Part shown: piece after piece, positions 42,351-51,464 of the stretch
How positions within the stretch are numbered: the stretch's first letter is position 1
How the letters are laid out: each line of letters starts with the position of its first letter
Assembly: GCA_963674555.1 (NCBI GenBank)
Contig: OY771429.1
Coordinates: 1,860,001-1,924,000, forward strand
Source of the DNA: JBGMEA01 sp963674555
Lineage (GTDB): Bacteria; Bacillota; Clostridia; Eubacteriales; Anaerofustaceae
DNA: 64,000 bases
Direction of reading: 5' to 3'
Made by a program: the position numbers and the translations under genes
The notes under the pieces: generated by a model
What the model was told of the DNA's origin: nothing
Databases searched by the model: none
The model's input: the letters and a program-made list of their open reading frames with translations, nothing else

Positions 42351-43401
42351 AAATACAGCGATCTTGATCCCCGCGTACAATCCAACCGTTGAAATGATCG
42401 GTTTGACAAATGCGTTGTTATCTGAAGGATTTGTAGTTGTTGCAGTAGACGATGGTAGCGATAACGAATATCAATGGACTTTTGATGGTCTTTCATCTGA
42501 AGTATTCTTAGTGAGACATGAAACCAATATGGGAAAAGGTTGCGCGCTTAAAACAGGTTATGCATACATTCAAGAACATTTGAAAAATATAAAAGGAGTC
42601 GTGACCGCTGATGCTGACGGACAGCATAAATTGGAAGATATCATTGCGGTCGCTGAGCAAATCGATTATGACAAAAGAGAGTTGATTTTAGGCAGTCGCC
42701 ACTTTGAAGGGCACGTCCCTTTTAAAAGTCGTTTCGGAAACACGTTGACATGTTGGGTTTTTGCAGCGGCAAGCGGTGTCAAATTAAGCGATACCCAAAC
42801 AGGCTTACGAGCTTTTTCAACCGCTATGCTACCGGACATGTTGGCTATAGCGGGAGATCGGTATGAGTATGAGATCAACGTTTTACTCTGGGCTGCCGAC
42901 AAAGAAGTCGAGTTAACGGAAATACCGATCAAAACGGTTTACATCAATGGGAATGAGGCGTCTCATTTTGATCCGATACGGGATTCTTATCGTATCTATT
43001 CTCGCATCATAAAATTCAGTGCTTCTTCTCTTGTATCATTTGTAATTGACTTTATCGCTCTTTTTGTTTTTCGAGCTGTTTTCTCGTACTTACCCCCGGC
43101 AAATGCATTGTTGGCTGCGGTCATCTGTGCGCGTATCATCAGTTCGTTTTGCAATTTCATGATGAACAAGAAACTTGTCTTCAGAAGCAACGATCATTTC
43201 GGTATCGCTATCTTAAAATATTATTTGCTTGTGATCGGTATATTAGGCGCAAATTATGTGTTATTATATTTTATGAATATTTTTATTGGAATCCCTTTGT
43301 GGATCGCAAAACTCATCACAGAACTTTTCTTATTTATTACCAGTTATCGTATACAAAAAGCATTTGTTTTTAAACATAAGCAAAAGGATTATCTGTCTTA
43401 A
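42337..43401 (+). CDS. glycosyltransferase family 2 fused to GtrA domain
   Basis: A 354-residue fusion. Residues 1-215 are a GT-A fold glycosyltransferase (AILIPAYNP, VVAVDDGSDN, NMGKGCALKTGY, TADADGQHKLED with the Asp-rich metal motif). Residues 225-350 hold four membrane helices of a GtrA domain (SASSLVSFVIDFIALFVF...FCNFMMNKKLVFRS...ELFLFITSYRIQKAFVF). Such proteins probably transfer a sugar to a lipid carrier and move it over the membrane. It is coupled to the GNAT gene upstream and 13 bp from the glycosidase downstream. Confidence 0.92.
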   Translation: MRQNKNTAILIPAYNPTVEMIGLTNALLSEGFVVVAVDDGSDNEYQWTFDGLSSEVFLVRHETNMGKGCALKTGYAYIQEHLKNIKGVVTADADGQHKLEDIIAVAEQIDYDKRELILGSRHFEGHVPFKSRFGNTLTCWVFAAASGVKLSDTQTGLRAFSTAMLPDMLAIAGDRYEYEINVLLWAADKEVELTEIPIKTVYINGNEASHFDPIRDSYRIYSRIIKFSASSLVSFVIDFIALFVFRAVFSYLPPANALLAAVICARIISSFCNFMMNKKLVFRSNDHFGIAILKYYLLVIGILGANYVLLYFMNIFIGIPLWIAKLITELFLFITSYRIQKAFVFKHKQKDYLS

Positions 43402-43414
43402 AAGAAGGTATTGA

Positions 43415-44470
43415 ATGAATCGTAAACAAAAAGTACAAAAAAAAGTTCCAACGCAAAAACCAACAAGACGTACAGTCAAAGTCCGAAGAAAAAAACAATT
43501 GCACCCTGTGTTGCTTGTTTTTATCGATTTGATATTGATCGGTGCCAGCTTGTGCACCTACGCATATTTCCATCATGTAAGACCCGTTGTTTTAGAGCCT
43601 GTTACGGTTTCCAGCGCTCCTGTCTCGGATGATACATCCGACGATACTGTAGAGCCTACGAATATTATCTATACCGATCATACGGATACAAGTGATTGGT
43701 CAGAGAAATTCGCGGGTAAATTTACGACCGGTGTTGTGCTTTCGTCCGATACGATGTACATCAGCAGTAATGTCAATGTATCATTGATAAAAGTAGAAAA
43801 GAATGATGTGACCTATTACATCGAAGACATATATATCCGCGACATCGAATTTTTCAGAACCGCATTCGCGCAAGATGCTTACGGCAGGAACTTGTCCGAC
43901 TGGGTATATGATATGGCAGCGGATCATGATGCTGTTTGTGCGATAAACGGAGATTTTTACGGGATAGATTCCAATGGAGTTGTCATAAGAAACGGCATCT
44001 TATACAATGATGAAGCAGACGAAGACGATGATATATGTGTATTGTATTATGACGGCGTGATGAAAACATTTGCGGTCGATGAATTCGATGAACAAGTCGA
44101 AATGGCAAACGGCGCATATCAAGCATGGTGCTTCGGACCGGCGCTACTCGATCAAAACGGGGATGCTATAGTAAACTTTACAACAGGAGATAGTGTAAGC
44201 GGACTGAACCCCAGAGCCGCAATAGGCTATTATGAGCCCGGACATTATTGTTTTGTGGCTATTGACGGAAGGAAAGAAGGGTATTCGATCGGCATGACGC
44301 TGCCCGAAATGTCGGCTATGTTCAAAGAACTAGGATGCGTAGCAGCATATAATATGGACGGAGGCGGGACTGCGATGATGATGTTCGGTGATCAAATCGC
44401 CAATCAACCATATCAGGGCGGGCGCAAGACGAGTGACATTCTTTATATTCATGACGGGGAAGAGGAGTAA
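43415..44470 (+). CDS. membrane-anchored phosphodiester glycosidase family protein
   Basis: A 351-residue protein: Lys-rich N-terminus (about 1-30), one membrane helix (about 31-50), an acidic Ser/Thr-rich linker (about 55-90), and an extracytoplasmic domain of the NAGPA/DUF2233 phosphodiester glycosidase family, shown by AINGDFYGIDSNGVVIRNG, SGLNPRAAIGYYEPGHYCFVAIDGR and YNMDGGGTAMMMFGDQIANQP. Such enzymes remove sugars linked through phosphodiesters. The upstream GT2-GtrA gene suggests the pair builds and trims a cell-envelope glycopolymer. Confidence 0.9.
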   Translation: MNRKQKVQKKVPTQKPTRRTVKVRRKKQLHPVLLVFIDLILIGASLCTYAYFHHVRPVVLEPVTVSSAPVSDDTSDDTVEPTNIIYTDHTDTSDWSEKFAGKFTTGVVLSSDTMYISSNVNVSLIKVEKNDVTYYIEDIYIRDIEFFRTAFAQDAYGRNLSDWVYDMAADHDAVCAINGDFYGIDSNGVVIRNGILYNDEADEDDDICVLYYDGVMKTFAVDEFDEQVEMANGAYQAWCFGPALLDQNGDAIVNFTTGDSVSGLNPRAAIGYYEPGHYCFVAIDGRKEGYSIGMTLPEMSAMFKELGCVAAYNMDGGGTAMMMFGDQIANQPYQGGRKTSDILYIHDGEEE

Positions 44471-44475
44471 CTTAA

Positions 44476-44691
44476 ATGAGAAGATATAAAATAAGCAAAA
44501 TACTCCCACATATCGCGATCATTATTTCATTTATGTTGCTGACATTTGTAGTCATCGATTACTTTAACAGTGCAATGAACTTTGTCAATAACAATGCAAC
44601 GAAAATATTGATATTTATACTGGGCGTGGTATCCGTTATAAATTCAATCCTTTTGATACGATTGCAGCGCAAAGACGAAAGACGAAAATAA
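44476..44691 (+). CDS. small two-helix membrane protein
   Basis: A 71-residue protein with helices at about 10-30 and 41-60 and a basic C-terminus (RLQRKDERRK). It begins 5 bp after the glycosidase stop and is the last gene of the cluster. Not recognised. Confidence 0.65.
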   Translation: MRRYKISKILPHIAIIISFMLLTFVVIDYFNSAMNFVNNNATKILIFILGVVSVINSILLIRLQRKDERRK

Positions 44692-44718
44692 AAAAAGCAT
44701 CCGCAAGGATGCTTTTTT
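44691..44718. terminator. bidirectional terminator
   Basis: AAAAAAGCATCC (44691-44702) pairs perfectly with GGATGCTTTTTT (44707-44718) around GCAA. It serves the plus-strand cluster and the convergent minus-strand gene. Confidence 0.9.
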
Positions 44719-45056
44719 TATTCTATTTCAGGTTCAGCGTTCAATTCATCCCAAGCTTCAACGAACTTTTCATATTCGTCTTTCATGATCGGGATACGTG
44801 TCCCGACAGAACCGCAATTAAGGCATTTGTCGCCTTTGAAACCTTGTTCTGTGCATTTGTCCGTTATAGGTTGAGAACATCCGTAATTTCCGCATTTTTC
44901 ACATCTGAAGAGTGGATTTTTACAAGGATGATCATCTTTTATGCCACGGCAATCGGCTACATTAGCTTTTTCTTCTTCCGTCATCCCGATATGTTTTTTG
45001 TCGTGTTGATAGAAGTTGCCCATCCAATATTGATAATGCGCTTTTGTTCTTTGCAT
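44718..45056 (-). CDS. cysteine-rich putative zinc-binding protein
   Basis: A 112-residue protein with eight Cys: DCRGIKDDHPC, FRCEKCGNYGCSQP, DKCTEQGF and KCLNCG (about 36-82). CxxC pairs and nearby His could hold one or two zinc ions. The N-terminus has HYQYWMGNFYQHDKKHIGMTEEE and the C-terminus is acidic. Read on the minus strand with GGGGG before the ATG. I do not recognise the family; domain of unknown function. Confidence 0.7.
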   Translation of the reverse strand: MQRTKAHYQYWMGNFYQHDKKHIGMTEEEKANVADCRGIKDDHPCKNPLFRCEKCGNYGCSQPITDKCTEQGFKGDKCLNCGSVGTRIPIMKDEYEKFVEAWDELNAEPEIE

Positions 45057-45181
45057 AAAATATCCCCCTTTTTAAAATTCTCGGATATCTATTATTATAG
45101 GATCGATAAGGGAGCTTGTCAATGATATTGAATAAGCAGTAAAAAATTTAATAATCAAAAATCTTAAATGTCGCGCAACAC

Positions 45182-45210
45182 TTGCCGTAAAAGAAAGAAT
45201 GCTGTATAAT
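45182..45210 (+). promoter_or_regulatory. promoter for MBL-flavodoxin-ferredoxin gene
   Basis: TTGCCG (45182-45187), 17-bp spacer, TATAAT (45205-45210). Confidence 0.68.
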
Positions 45211-45276
45211 TTCTTAGGTAGAAATAGGTATAGAGTTTTATCTTGATTGTTTAAGACAAAAAGGAAAAGAAAAAAC

Positions 45277-46941
45277 ATGAATGAATATTTCATATTAAAT
45301 ATTGATTATATTTACGGGAATGAAAAAGAGAAGATCCATCTTGTAATATTGCGCGATGAGAATGATCTGATCTTGATAGATTGCGGTTATCCGCATTTTC
45401 TTTCGCAAATAAAAACAGCTGCCGAGGCAAAAGGGATCGATCTCGACAAATTGACAAAAATCATTATAACACACCAAGATTATGATCATGTGGGTGGATT
45501 GGCTGATTTTAAACAAGCATATCCCAATGTAAAAATATACGCTTCTAAACAGGAAGCGCCCTATATAAGAGGCGAAAAAGAATTCATCAGGGTCAGGCAA
45601 ATGCGCGCCAAGTATGCGCAAATGTCTAAACGGGAACAAGAGCAAACAGACCATATCCTTCGTATATATTCTGCTATCGAACCTGTGCAGGTCGATGAGG
45701 AATTAAGCGGGGGAGAGCAGTTTGATTGGTGCGGCGGAGTCGAAATCGTTTCGACACCGGGACATATGCCCGGGCATATTTCAGTTTACTTAAATGCATT
45801 TAAAGTGTTGGTCGCAGGAGATGCGTTAACGGTCAAAGATGGTAAGTTGAGTGTGGTTGACGCCGGTTCTGTTATGGATGTGAGCGCTGCCAGAGAATCC
45901 ATGCGCAAATTGTTAACTTATGATATACAAAGGGTGATAAGCTATCACGGTGGGATCGCAGCACATGAGATCAAAAAATCGTTGAATGATACCATGTCAT
46001 TTCGTAAGATCACCGTTGATGATGAAATTGCAAACAGCACAAACGTCAATCTGTTTTATGCGCGTGTCGTAAAGATCGTATATTTCACGGGTACCGGCGG
46101 AACGGAAGTTACTGCAAAATTGATGGAAGAAGAATTTATTAAGCGGGGCTTACTCGTTTTTATGCAACCGTTGGATATCCATGACGCGTATTATAAAGAA
46201 TCTGCCGATATCGACGGTGTCGATTTGATCGTGATCTTATATCCGTTATATACATCTGATGCACCGGAGCCGATCTACGATTGGATCGATCGATTGCCTG
46301 AATCCAAAGCCCTCCCGTGTGCTGTGATATCCGTTTCGGCAGGCGGTGAGATCTGGCCCAATACAGCTTCGCGCGCGGGGGTCAAATCAGAACTGCAAGC
46401 AAAAGGCTATGACCCGTTTTTTGAACGGATGGTTATGATGCCATCAAATGCTATAAAAGCTATGAATGAAGAAACTGCGCTTCGCTTGATCGAAGCCTTG
46501 CCCGATAAGATCCAACATATCATCACGCAGATCTTAAGCGGGATACGCAGAGTGAAAAAAGAACCTCTTGGTGCAAAACAGATATTATCTTTTGCACGTA
46601 TTTTTCGCAAAAGGCTCAATCATTTTGCGGAGAATTTTAAGATCAATCAAAATTGCAACGGGTGCGGATGGTGTGCAAAAAATTGTCCAGTAGGAACGAT
46701 AAAGATCGTTTACGGAAAACCTGTTTTTTCTGACACATGCGTATCGTGTATGAGATGCATATACGGATGCCCTAATAATGCGATCGAAGCAACACGTATG
46801 AAATCTCTCGTGATCGATAAAGGCTATGATCTTACGGAATTGATGAACACAAAAATGCCTTCCGAGAAACCAAAAAGAGTCAAAACCGGATTGTTATACT
46901 ACGGCGCAAAAAAATACTTAAAAGATTCATATAAGAAATAA
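45277..46941 (+). CDS. metallo-beta-lactamase / flavodoxin / ferredoxin fusion
   Basis: A 554-residue three-part protein. Residues 1-240 are a metallo-beta-lactamase fold: THQDYDHVGG (H-x-D-x-D-H in place of the usual H-x-H-x-D-H), STPGHMPGHISVY, VAGDAL and SYHGG give the metal ligands. Residues 265-430 are flavodoxin-like (VYFTGTGGTEVTAKLMEEEF). Residues 460-515 hold two [4Fe-4S] sets, CNGCGWCAKNCP and CVSCMRCIYGCP. The last two parts match the EFR1 layout of the proteins at 25624 and 39656. Flavodiiron proteins also join MBL and flavodoxin, but their H-x-E-x-D motif differs. ATG at 45277 follows AAGGAAAAG. Activity unknown. Confidence 0.88.
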   Translation: MNEYFILNIDYIYGNEKEKIHLVILRDENDLILIDCGYPHFLSQIKTAAEAKGIDLDKLTKIIITHQDYDHVGGLADFKQAYPNVKIYASKQEAPYIRGEKEFIRVRQMRAKYAQMSKREQEQTDHILRIYSAIEPVQVDEELSGGEQFDWCGGVEIVSTPGHMPGHISVYLNAFKVLVAGDALTVKDGKLSVVDAGSVMDVSAARESMRKLLTYDIQRVISYHGGIAAHEIKKSLNDTMSFRKITVDDEIANSTNVNLFYARVVKIVYFTGTGGTEVTAKLMEEEFIKRGLLVFMQPLDIHDAYYKESADIDGVDLIVILYPLYTSDAPEPIYDWIDRLPESKALPCAVISVSAGGEIWPNTASRAGVKSELQAKGYDPFFERMVMMPSNAIKAMNEETALRLIEALPDKIQHIITQILSGIRRVKKEPLGAKQILSFARIFRKRLNHFAENFKINQNCNGCGWCAKNCPVGTIKIVYGKPVFSDTCVSCMRCIYGCPNNAIEATRMKSLVIDKGYDLTELMNTKMPSEKPKRVKTGLLYYGAKKYLKDSYKK

Positions 46942-46978
46942 AAAAAGCCCGACAGTCGATCTGTCGAGCTTTTTTTAT
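46941..46978. terminator. bidirectional terminator between convergent units
   Basis: AAAAAAGC-C-CGACAG and CTGTCG-A-GCTTTTTT form a long stem with one mismatch. It closes the MBL fusion gene and, on the other strand, the V-ATPase operon. Confidence 0.88.
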
Positions 46979-47003
46979 TTCTTATTATTTTATCGAGAAC
47001 AAA

Positions 47004-47639
47004 TCAGTTTTGTTCTTTTTTTAATCGTTCACTTTTTGATTTTATCTTTTTCAATCGGAAGAATTCTTCGCGTTCTTTTTCTTCGAGTGTTTCGGTGATC
47101 CGTTTGACCAATTCGGAATATTTCGGGATCTGAATATTGCTTAGGGCGTTTGCTCGTTTTTGTGTTCGTTTGATCTCAACGGCTAATTTGTATACAGAAT
47201 CCTCTATCGTTGAAAGTTCATAAAGCAATTCTTTTACATGGTAAAATCGATCGGTCGCGATATCCAACGATGAATTCGTACTGTAGAGACTGTATCGTCC
47301 GATCATCGGTTTAAGTTTATAATCGAGTTGCGGTATCGACACGCCCATGACGGATGTTTCTGTGACATTGAACGGTTCCGCTTCGGGGATGCAATAAGCG
47401 ATCTCTTGCACGGTATTGATACCTAATGTAATGTTTGCGGTTTCAAGCGCGGTGTATGCTTCTGTGAATACATCTTGCACTTTTTCCTGTACTTCTTTTG
47501 CGCGATCGATAAATCCCATCATCGTAATGATCAGAACGTTTCGTTTTTTGTCCAGCAATTCAAACCCTTTTTTGGATAGTTCAAGGGAATTCTTTGCCGC
47601 AAGCAAATTAGCTTTGGTATAGGATACGGCTTGTTGCAT
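47004..47639 (-). CDS. ntpD: V-type ATP synthase subunit D
   Basis: A 211-residue, almost fully helical protein: the central rotor stalk of the V/A-type ATPase. The N-terminal helix (ANLLAAKNSLELSKKGFELLDKKRNVLI) and C-terminal long helix (about 150-205) form the coiled coil typical of subunit D. It is the last gene of the operon and directly abuts ntpB. Confidence 0.93.
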   Translation of the reverse strand: MQQAVSYTKANLLAAKNSLELSKKGFELLDKKRNVLIITMMGFIDRAKEVQEKVQDVFTEAYTALETANITLGINTVQEIAYCIPEAEPFNVTETSVMGVSIPQLDYKLKPMIGRYSLYSTNSSLDIATDRFYHVKELLYELSTIEDSVYKLAVEIKRTQKRANALSNIQIPKYSELVKRITETLEEKEREEFFRLKKIKSKSERLKKEQN

Positions 47640-49015
47640 TATTCGCTCCCTAAGTATTTTTCGATCAGTTCAGGTTGGATCCTACTTAATTCTTCACGCG
47701 GAAGTATCTTTAAAAGATCCCACATAAGATCCAATGTCTCTTCGATGCTTCTATTGGTATCGAAACCTTGATTCAAGAATTGATCTTCCATGTTTCTTCC
47801 GAAATCCATATAGAGTTTATCAACGGGGGAAAGATCATCTTCACCGATAACTTGCGCCAAGTCTCGTACTTCTATCACGCGAGAATAAGCGTAAAAGATT
47901 TGATTGGAAAGATCAGGGTGGTCGTCTCGTGTGAAACCTTCTCCGATACCATCTTTCATAAGCCTCGAAAGTGAGGGCAGTATATTTACAGGCGGTTCAA
48001 CATTCTTTTGGTGTAATTCTCTTGATAGAAGTATTTGACCTTCTGTTATATAGCCTGTTAAATCGGCGATCGGGTGGGTGATATCATCGTTCGGCATCGT
48101 CAAGATCGGTATTTGTGTGATGCTGCCTTTTGATGTTTTGATCATGCCGGCTCTTTCGTAAAGACTGGCTAAGTCGGAATATAAATATCCCGGAAATCCT
48201 TTTCTCGAAGGCACTTCTTCTCTTGAAGAAGACAATTCACGCAGTGCTTCACAATAACTTGTAATATTGGTCAGTATGACCAATATGTGCATGTCATGTT
48301 CAAATGCCAAAAATTCAGCGGCTGTCAATGCACATCGCGGTGTAGCGATCCTTTCAACGATCGGTTCGTCCGCTAAGTTAACATACATAAGCACTTTATT
48401 TTGTACGCCGTATTTGGCAAATTCTCGTTTAAAATATTCGTATTCGTCATGTTTGATGCCCATGGCTCCAAATACGATCCCGAAGCTTTCATCCGAATCA
48501 TCGGATATTTTTGCTTGTTTGATAATCTGTGCGGCCAATTCGTTGTGCGGTATACCGTCACCTGAGAAAATAGGCAGCTTCTGACCGCGTATAAGCGTCG
48601 CTAAGCCGTCTATAGACGAAATACCTGTCTGTATATAGTTACGGGGATAAACACGCGCAACGGGGTTTAGAGGTCGTCCGTTGATGTCTTTTTTGATATC
48701 GGAATAGAATCCCGCGCCGTCTATCGATTCACCGACACCGTTGAAGATCCGTCCGAACATATTTTTATCGACTGATATTTCCATCGATTCTCCCGTAAAT
48801 GAAACGCTGGAGTTTTCGATAGACATACCTTGTGTACCTTCGAAGACTTGTAAAACCACTTTGTCTTTATCGATTTGTACGACTTTGCCTTTTCTATGCG
48901 AATCAGTGCCTACTTGAATATGGACCATTTCATCGTATCCGACACCGGAAACATTGCTTAAAACGATCAACGGACCTTGGACACGATCGAGTTTAAGATG
49001 TTTTAAATTATTCAT
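47639..49015 (-). CDS. ntpB: V-type ATP synthase subunit B
   Basis: A 458-residue non-catalytic subunit of the A3B3 ring. The P-loop is degenerate (FSGDGIPHNELAAQI) as expected for B, and SSREEVPSRKGFPGYLYSDLASLYERAG is the conserved arginine-region block. The ATG at 49015 (minus strand) has GAAGGAGA before it and overlaps the ntpA end by 8 bp; the open frame to 49066 has no ribosome site. Confidence 0.95.
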   Translation of the reverse strand: MNNLKHLKLDRVQGPLIVLSNVSGVGYDEMVHIQVGTDSHRKGKVVQIDKDKVVLQVFEGTQGMSIENSSVSFTGESMEISVDKNMFGRIFNGVGESIDGAGFYSDIKKDINGRPLNPVARVYPRNYIQTGISSIDGLATLIRGQKLPIFSGDGIPHNELAAQIIKQAKISDDSDESFGIVFGAMGIKHDEYEYFKREFAKYGVQNKVLMYVNLADEPIVERIATPRCALTAAEFLAFEHDMHILVILTNITSYCEALRELSSSREEVPSRKGFPGYLYSDLASLYERAGMIKTSKGSITQIPILTMPNDDITHPIADLTGYITEGQILLSRELHQKNVEPPVNILPSLSRLMKDGIGEGFTRDDHPDLSNQIFYAYSRVIEVRDLAQVIGEDDLSPVDKLYMDFGRNMEDQFLNQGFDTNRSIEETLDLMWDLLKILPREELSRIQPELIEKYLGSE

Positions 49016-50828
49016 TTTTATCTCCTTCGTCTCCTTCTTCCGTTTCTTTGCGATCCGATTTCGCAATAAGCGGATTATAATAGGCTTCGATCTCTCGTGT
49101 AAGCGTATAGAACATTTCGGGTTGATCTTCGCCGATATTATATTTCATCGTAGAGATTTTGTAGAATAATTGATCGTTTTTAACTTGATCCAACGGCACA
49201 GCGTTTTCAACTGCTTTGTGTGATAAGTCGTATAACAGATCAAATATCTTTAACATGTCATACTGTTTTTTCAAGCTGACGCTTGCATCATCTTTGTGAT
49301 AAGCGTTTTGCTGCAAATAGCCGTTTTTAAACACTTTTGCGATCTCCAAAACCAATCTTTGGTCATCAGGCAAAACATCTTCACCGACCAGTTTTACGAT
49401 CTCACTTAATTTGCTTTCTTCTTGCAGAAGATTTAAGAATTTCGCACGTAGCGTGAAGAATTCTTCCGAAATATTAAAATCGTACCAATCTTTCAAGTCA
49501 CTGATATAACCGCTGTAGCTGTTAAGCCAATTGATAGCGGGGTAATGTCTTGCATAAGCAAGATTTTTATCTAATGCGAGGAACGTGTTAACAACACGTT
49601 TTGTACTCATCGTAACAGGTTCGGACATATCGCCACCTGCAGGTGAAACCGCTCCGATAACAGTGATCGTTCCTTCTTTGCCTTCCAATGTGGTAACATC
49701 TGCCGCGCGTTCGTAGAATTGTGCGAGACGAGAGGGAAGGTATGCAGGATATCCTTCTTCAGCGGGCATTTCTTCAAGCCGTCCGGATATTTCGCGAAGC
49801 GCTTCAGCCCAACGGGATGTGGAATCGGCCATGATTGCTATGCTGTAGCCCATATCTCGATAATATTCGGCTATCGTTATTCCTGTATATATCGAAGCTT
49901 CTCTTGCCGCAACCGGCATATTAGATGTATTCGCGATCAATATCGTACGTTCCATGATCGATTTATCGCTTCGGGGGTCAATAATATCAGGGAAATCCTC
50001 TAATACTTCCGTGATCTCATTTCCGCGTTCGCCGCAACCGATATACACGATGATGTCCGCGTCGCTCCATTTGGCGATCTGATGCTGTGTGATCGTTTTT
50101 CCCGTACCGAATCCGCCCGGGATAGCGCATGTGCCGCCTTTAGCCAAGGGGAAGAATGTATCTATGATCCTTTGTCCAGTGACCAAGGGTTTGCTGATCG
50201 CGTTACGTACTCTGATCGGTCTCGGATCACGGATAGGCCACTCTTGATATAACTTGAGTTTGACTTCACCTTTTTCCGTGTCTAATACGACGATCTCGCT
50301 TTCGAGGTCATACGATCCGTCTTCCGCTACTTTTGTAACTTCTCCGCTGATATTCGGCGGAACCAATAATCTGTGTTCTATCAAATGTGATTCTTGTGTC
50401 GTTGCATAACAAGTACCCGGCATAAGGAAATCTCCCGGTTTTACTTGTATCTTTATGTCCCATTTCTTTTCCATATCCAATGAGATCAAACCTATCCCTT
50501 CGGGTATGAAAGCGCTGGAACTGGTCTTCATGATACGTGACAATGGTCGTTCGATTCCGTCAAAGATCCCACCTATGATCCCGGGACCGAGCTTCACGGA
50601 AAGCGCGCTACCCGTAGAGTGTACTTCTTCGCCCCATTGCAAGCCGCTGGTATCTTCATAAACCTGCATCGTTGCGATATCGCCTTCAATTGAGATCACT
50701 TCGCCGATCAAATTCTTCTTGCCAACAGTAACCATCTCTCTGACTTGAAGATTGGAAGCATTCTCCGCTCTTATGACCGATCCGTTTATGTATGTGATGT
50801 TCGGTGCTTGTTTACTATTCGAGTTCAA
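49008..50828 (-). CDS. ntpA: V-type ATP synthase subunit A (catalytic)
   Basis: A 606-residue catalytic subunit. The P-loop GGFGTGKT (about 233-240), the catalytic Glu in GCGERGNEITEVLEDFP, the non-homologous insert (about 110-200) and DSTSRWAEALREISGRLEEMPAEEGYPAYL are complete. The start is TTG at 50828 (minus strand) with GAGGTGAT upstream, overlapping the ntpE stop by 14 bp. Direction of work (ATP synthesis or ion pumping) cannot be read from sequence. Confidence 0.95.
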   Translation of the reverse strand: MNSNSKQAPNITYINGSVIRAENASNLQVREMVTVGKKNLIGEVISIEGDIATMQVYEDTSGLQWGEEVHSTGSALSVKLGPGIIGGIFDGIERPLSRIMKTSSSAFIPEGIGLISLDMEKKWDIKIQVKPGDFLMPGTCYATTQESHLIEHRLLVPPNISGEVTKVAEDGSYDLESEIVVLDTEKGEVKLKLYQEWPIRDPRPIRVRNAISKPLVTGQRIIDTFFPLAKGGTCAIPGGFGTGKTITQHQIAKWSDADIIVYIGCGERGNEITEVLEDFPDIIDPRSDKSIMERTILIANTSNMPVAAREASIYTGITIAEYYRDMGYSIAIMADSTSRWAEALREISGRLEEMPAEEGYPAYLPSRLAQFYERAADVTTLEGKEGTITVIGAVSPAGGDMSEPVTMSTKRVVNTFLALDKNLAYARHYPAINWLNSYSGYISDLKDWYDFNISEEFFTLRAKFLNLLQEESKLSEIVKLVGEDVLPDDQRLVLEIAKVFKNGYLQQNAYHKDDASVSLKKQYDMLKIFDLLYDLSHKAVENAVPLDQVKNDQLFYKISTMKYNIGEDQPEMFYTLTREIEAYYNPLIAKSDRKETEEGDEGDKNE

Positions 50829-51456
50829 TTTTCATCACCTCATTCAGACTTGTTTGTATGCGCCTGCCGATCAAATCACGATTTTCTTCCAAGAAAGATG
50901 CAATCGAAAAATCCGCACGTAAAGTTGCATCTTTATTTTCTGCAACGATACCGCCCAATCCTCCGATGTCGGTTTTAGTAATAGAAAAATCTTTTTTGAT
51001 CTCTTTGTTTTTCTTTAACTCAGTGAGTATTTGATCCGCATATTCATAATCCCGCTCGTCTGTCTTAAAGACCAATTCGTCTTCATCGGCGAACATTTTA
51101 TCGATTTGCAGGATACTTTCTTTCAAATAATTCTTTTTTTGTTCTTGCGGCATTTCAGATATCTTTTCTCGCAAAAGACGGAAGAGTTCTTCGGTAAATT
51201 GCTTACGCAAAAACAATACCTGCTTGTTCCGTTCGGCGATCGCTTTTTGCAATTGATTCTTCGTCTCAAGTTTAGCTGTGATCTCCGCTTCGCGCAATAT
51301 CCTTGCTGCTTGCATTTGTATTTTATTTTGTGAAGATGTCAACTCTTGATCATACACACGCGATAATTTAGCTATTTCTTCTTCATTTTCATGGTGTATC
51401 TTTTCCATCAATAAGTTTTGGAACATCTTGAATTTGTCATCTATGTTAACGCTCAT
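50815..51456 (-). CDS. ntpE: V-type ATP synthase subunit E (peripheral stalk)
   Basis: A 213-residue protein with a long N-terminal coiled coil (about 5-105, rich in Glu, Lys and Gln) and a globular C-terminal domain (KTDIGGLGGIVAENKDATLRADFSIASFLEENRDLI) typical of subunit E. It pairs with the small coiled-coil subunit at the operon start to make the stator. GAGGTGA lies before the ATG. Confidence 0.9.
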   Translation of the reverse strand: MSVNIDDKFKMFQNLLMEKIHHENEEEIAKLSRVYDQELTSSQNKIQMQAARILREAEITAKLETKNQLQKAIAERNKQVLFLRKQFTEELFRLLREKISEMPQEQKKNYLKESILQIDKMFADEDELVFKTDERDYEYADQILTELKKNKEIKKDFSITKTDIGGLGGIVAENKDATLRADFSIASFLEENRDLIGRRIQTSLNEVMKIELE

Positions 51457-51464
51457 TTTTCACC

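Noticed and set aside
45277..46941. Flavodiiron protein (O2/NO reductase) as a firm call
   Set aside because: The metal motif lacks the H-x-E-x-D pattern of that family, so only a fusion architecture is claimed.
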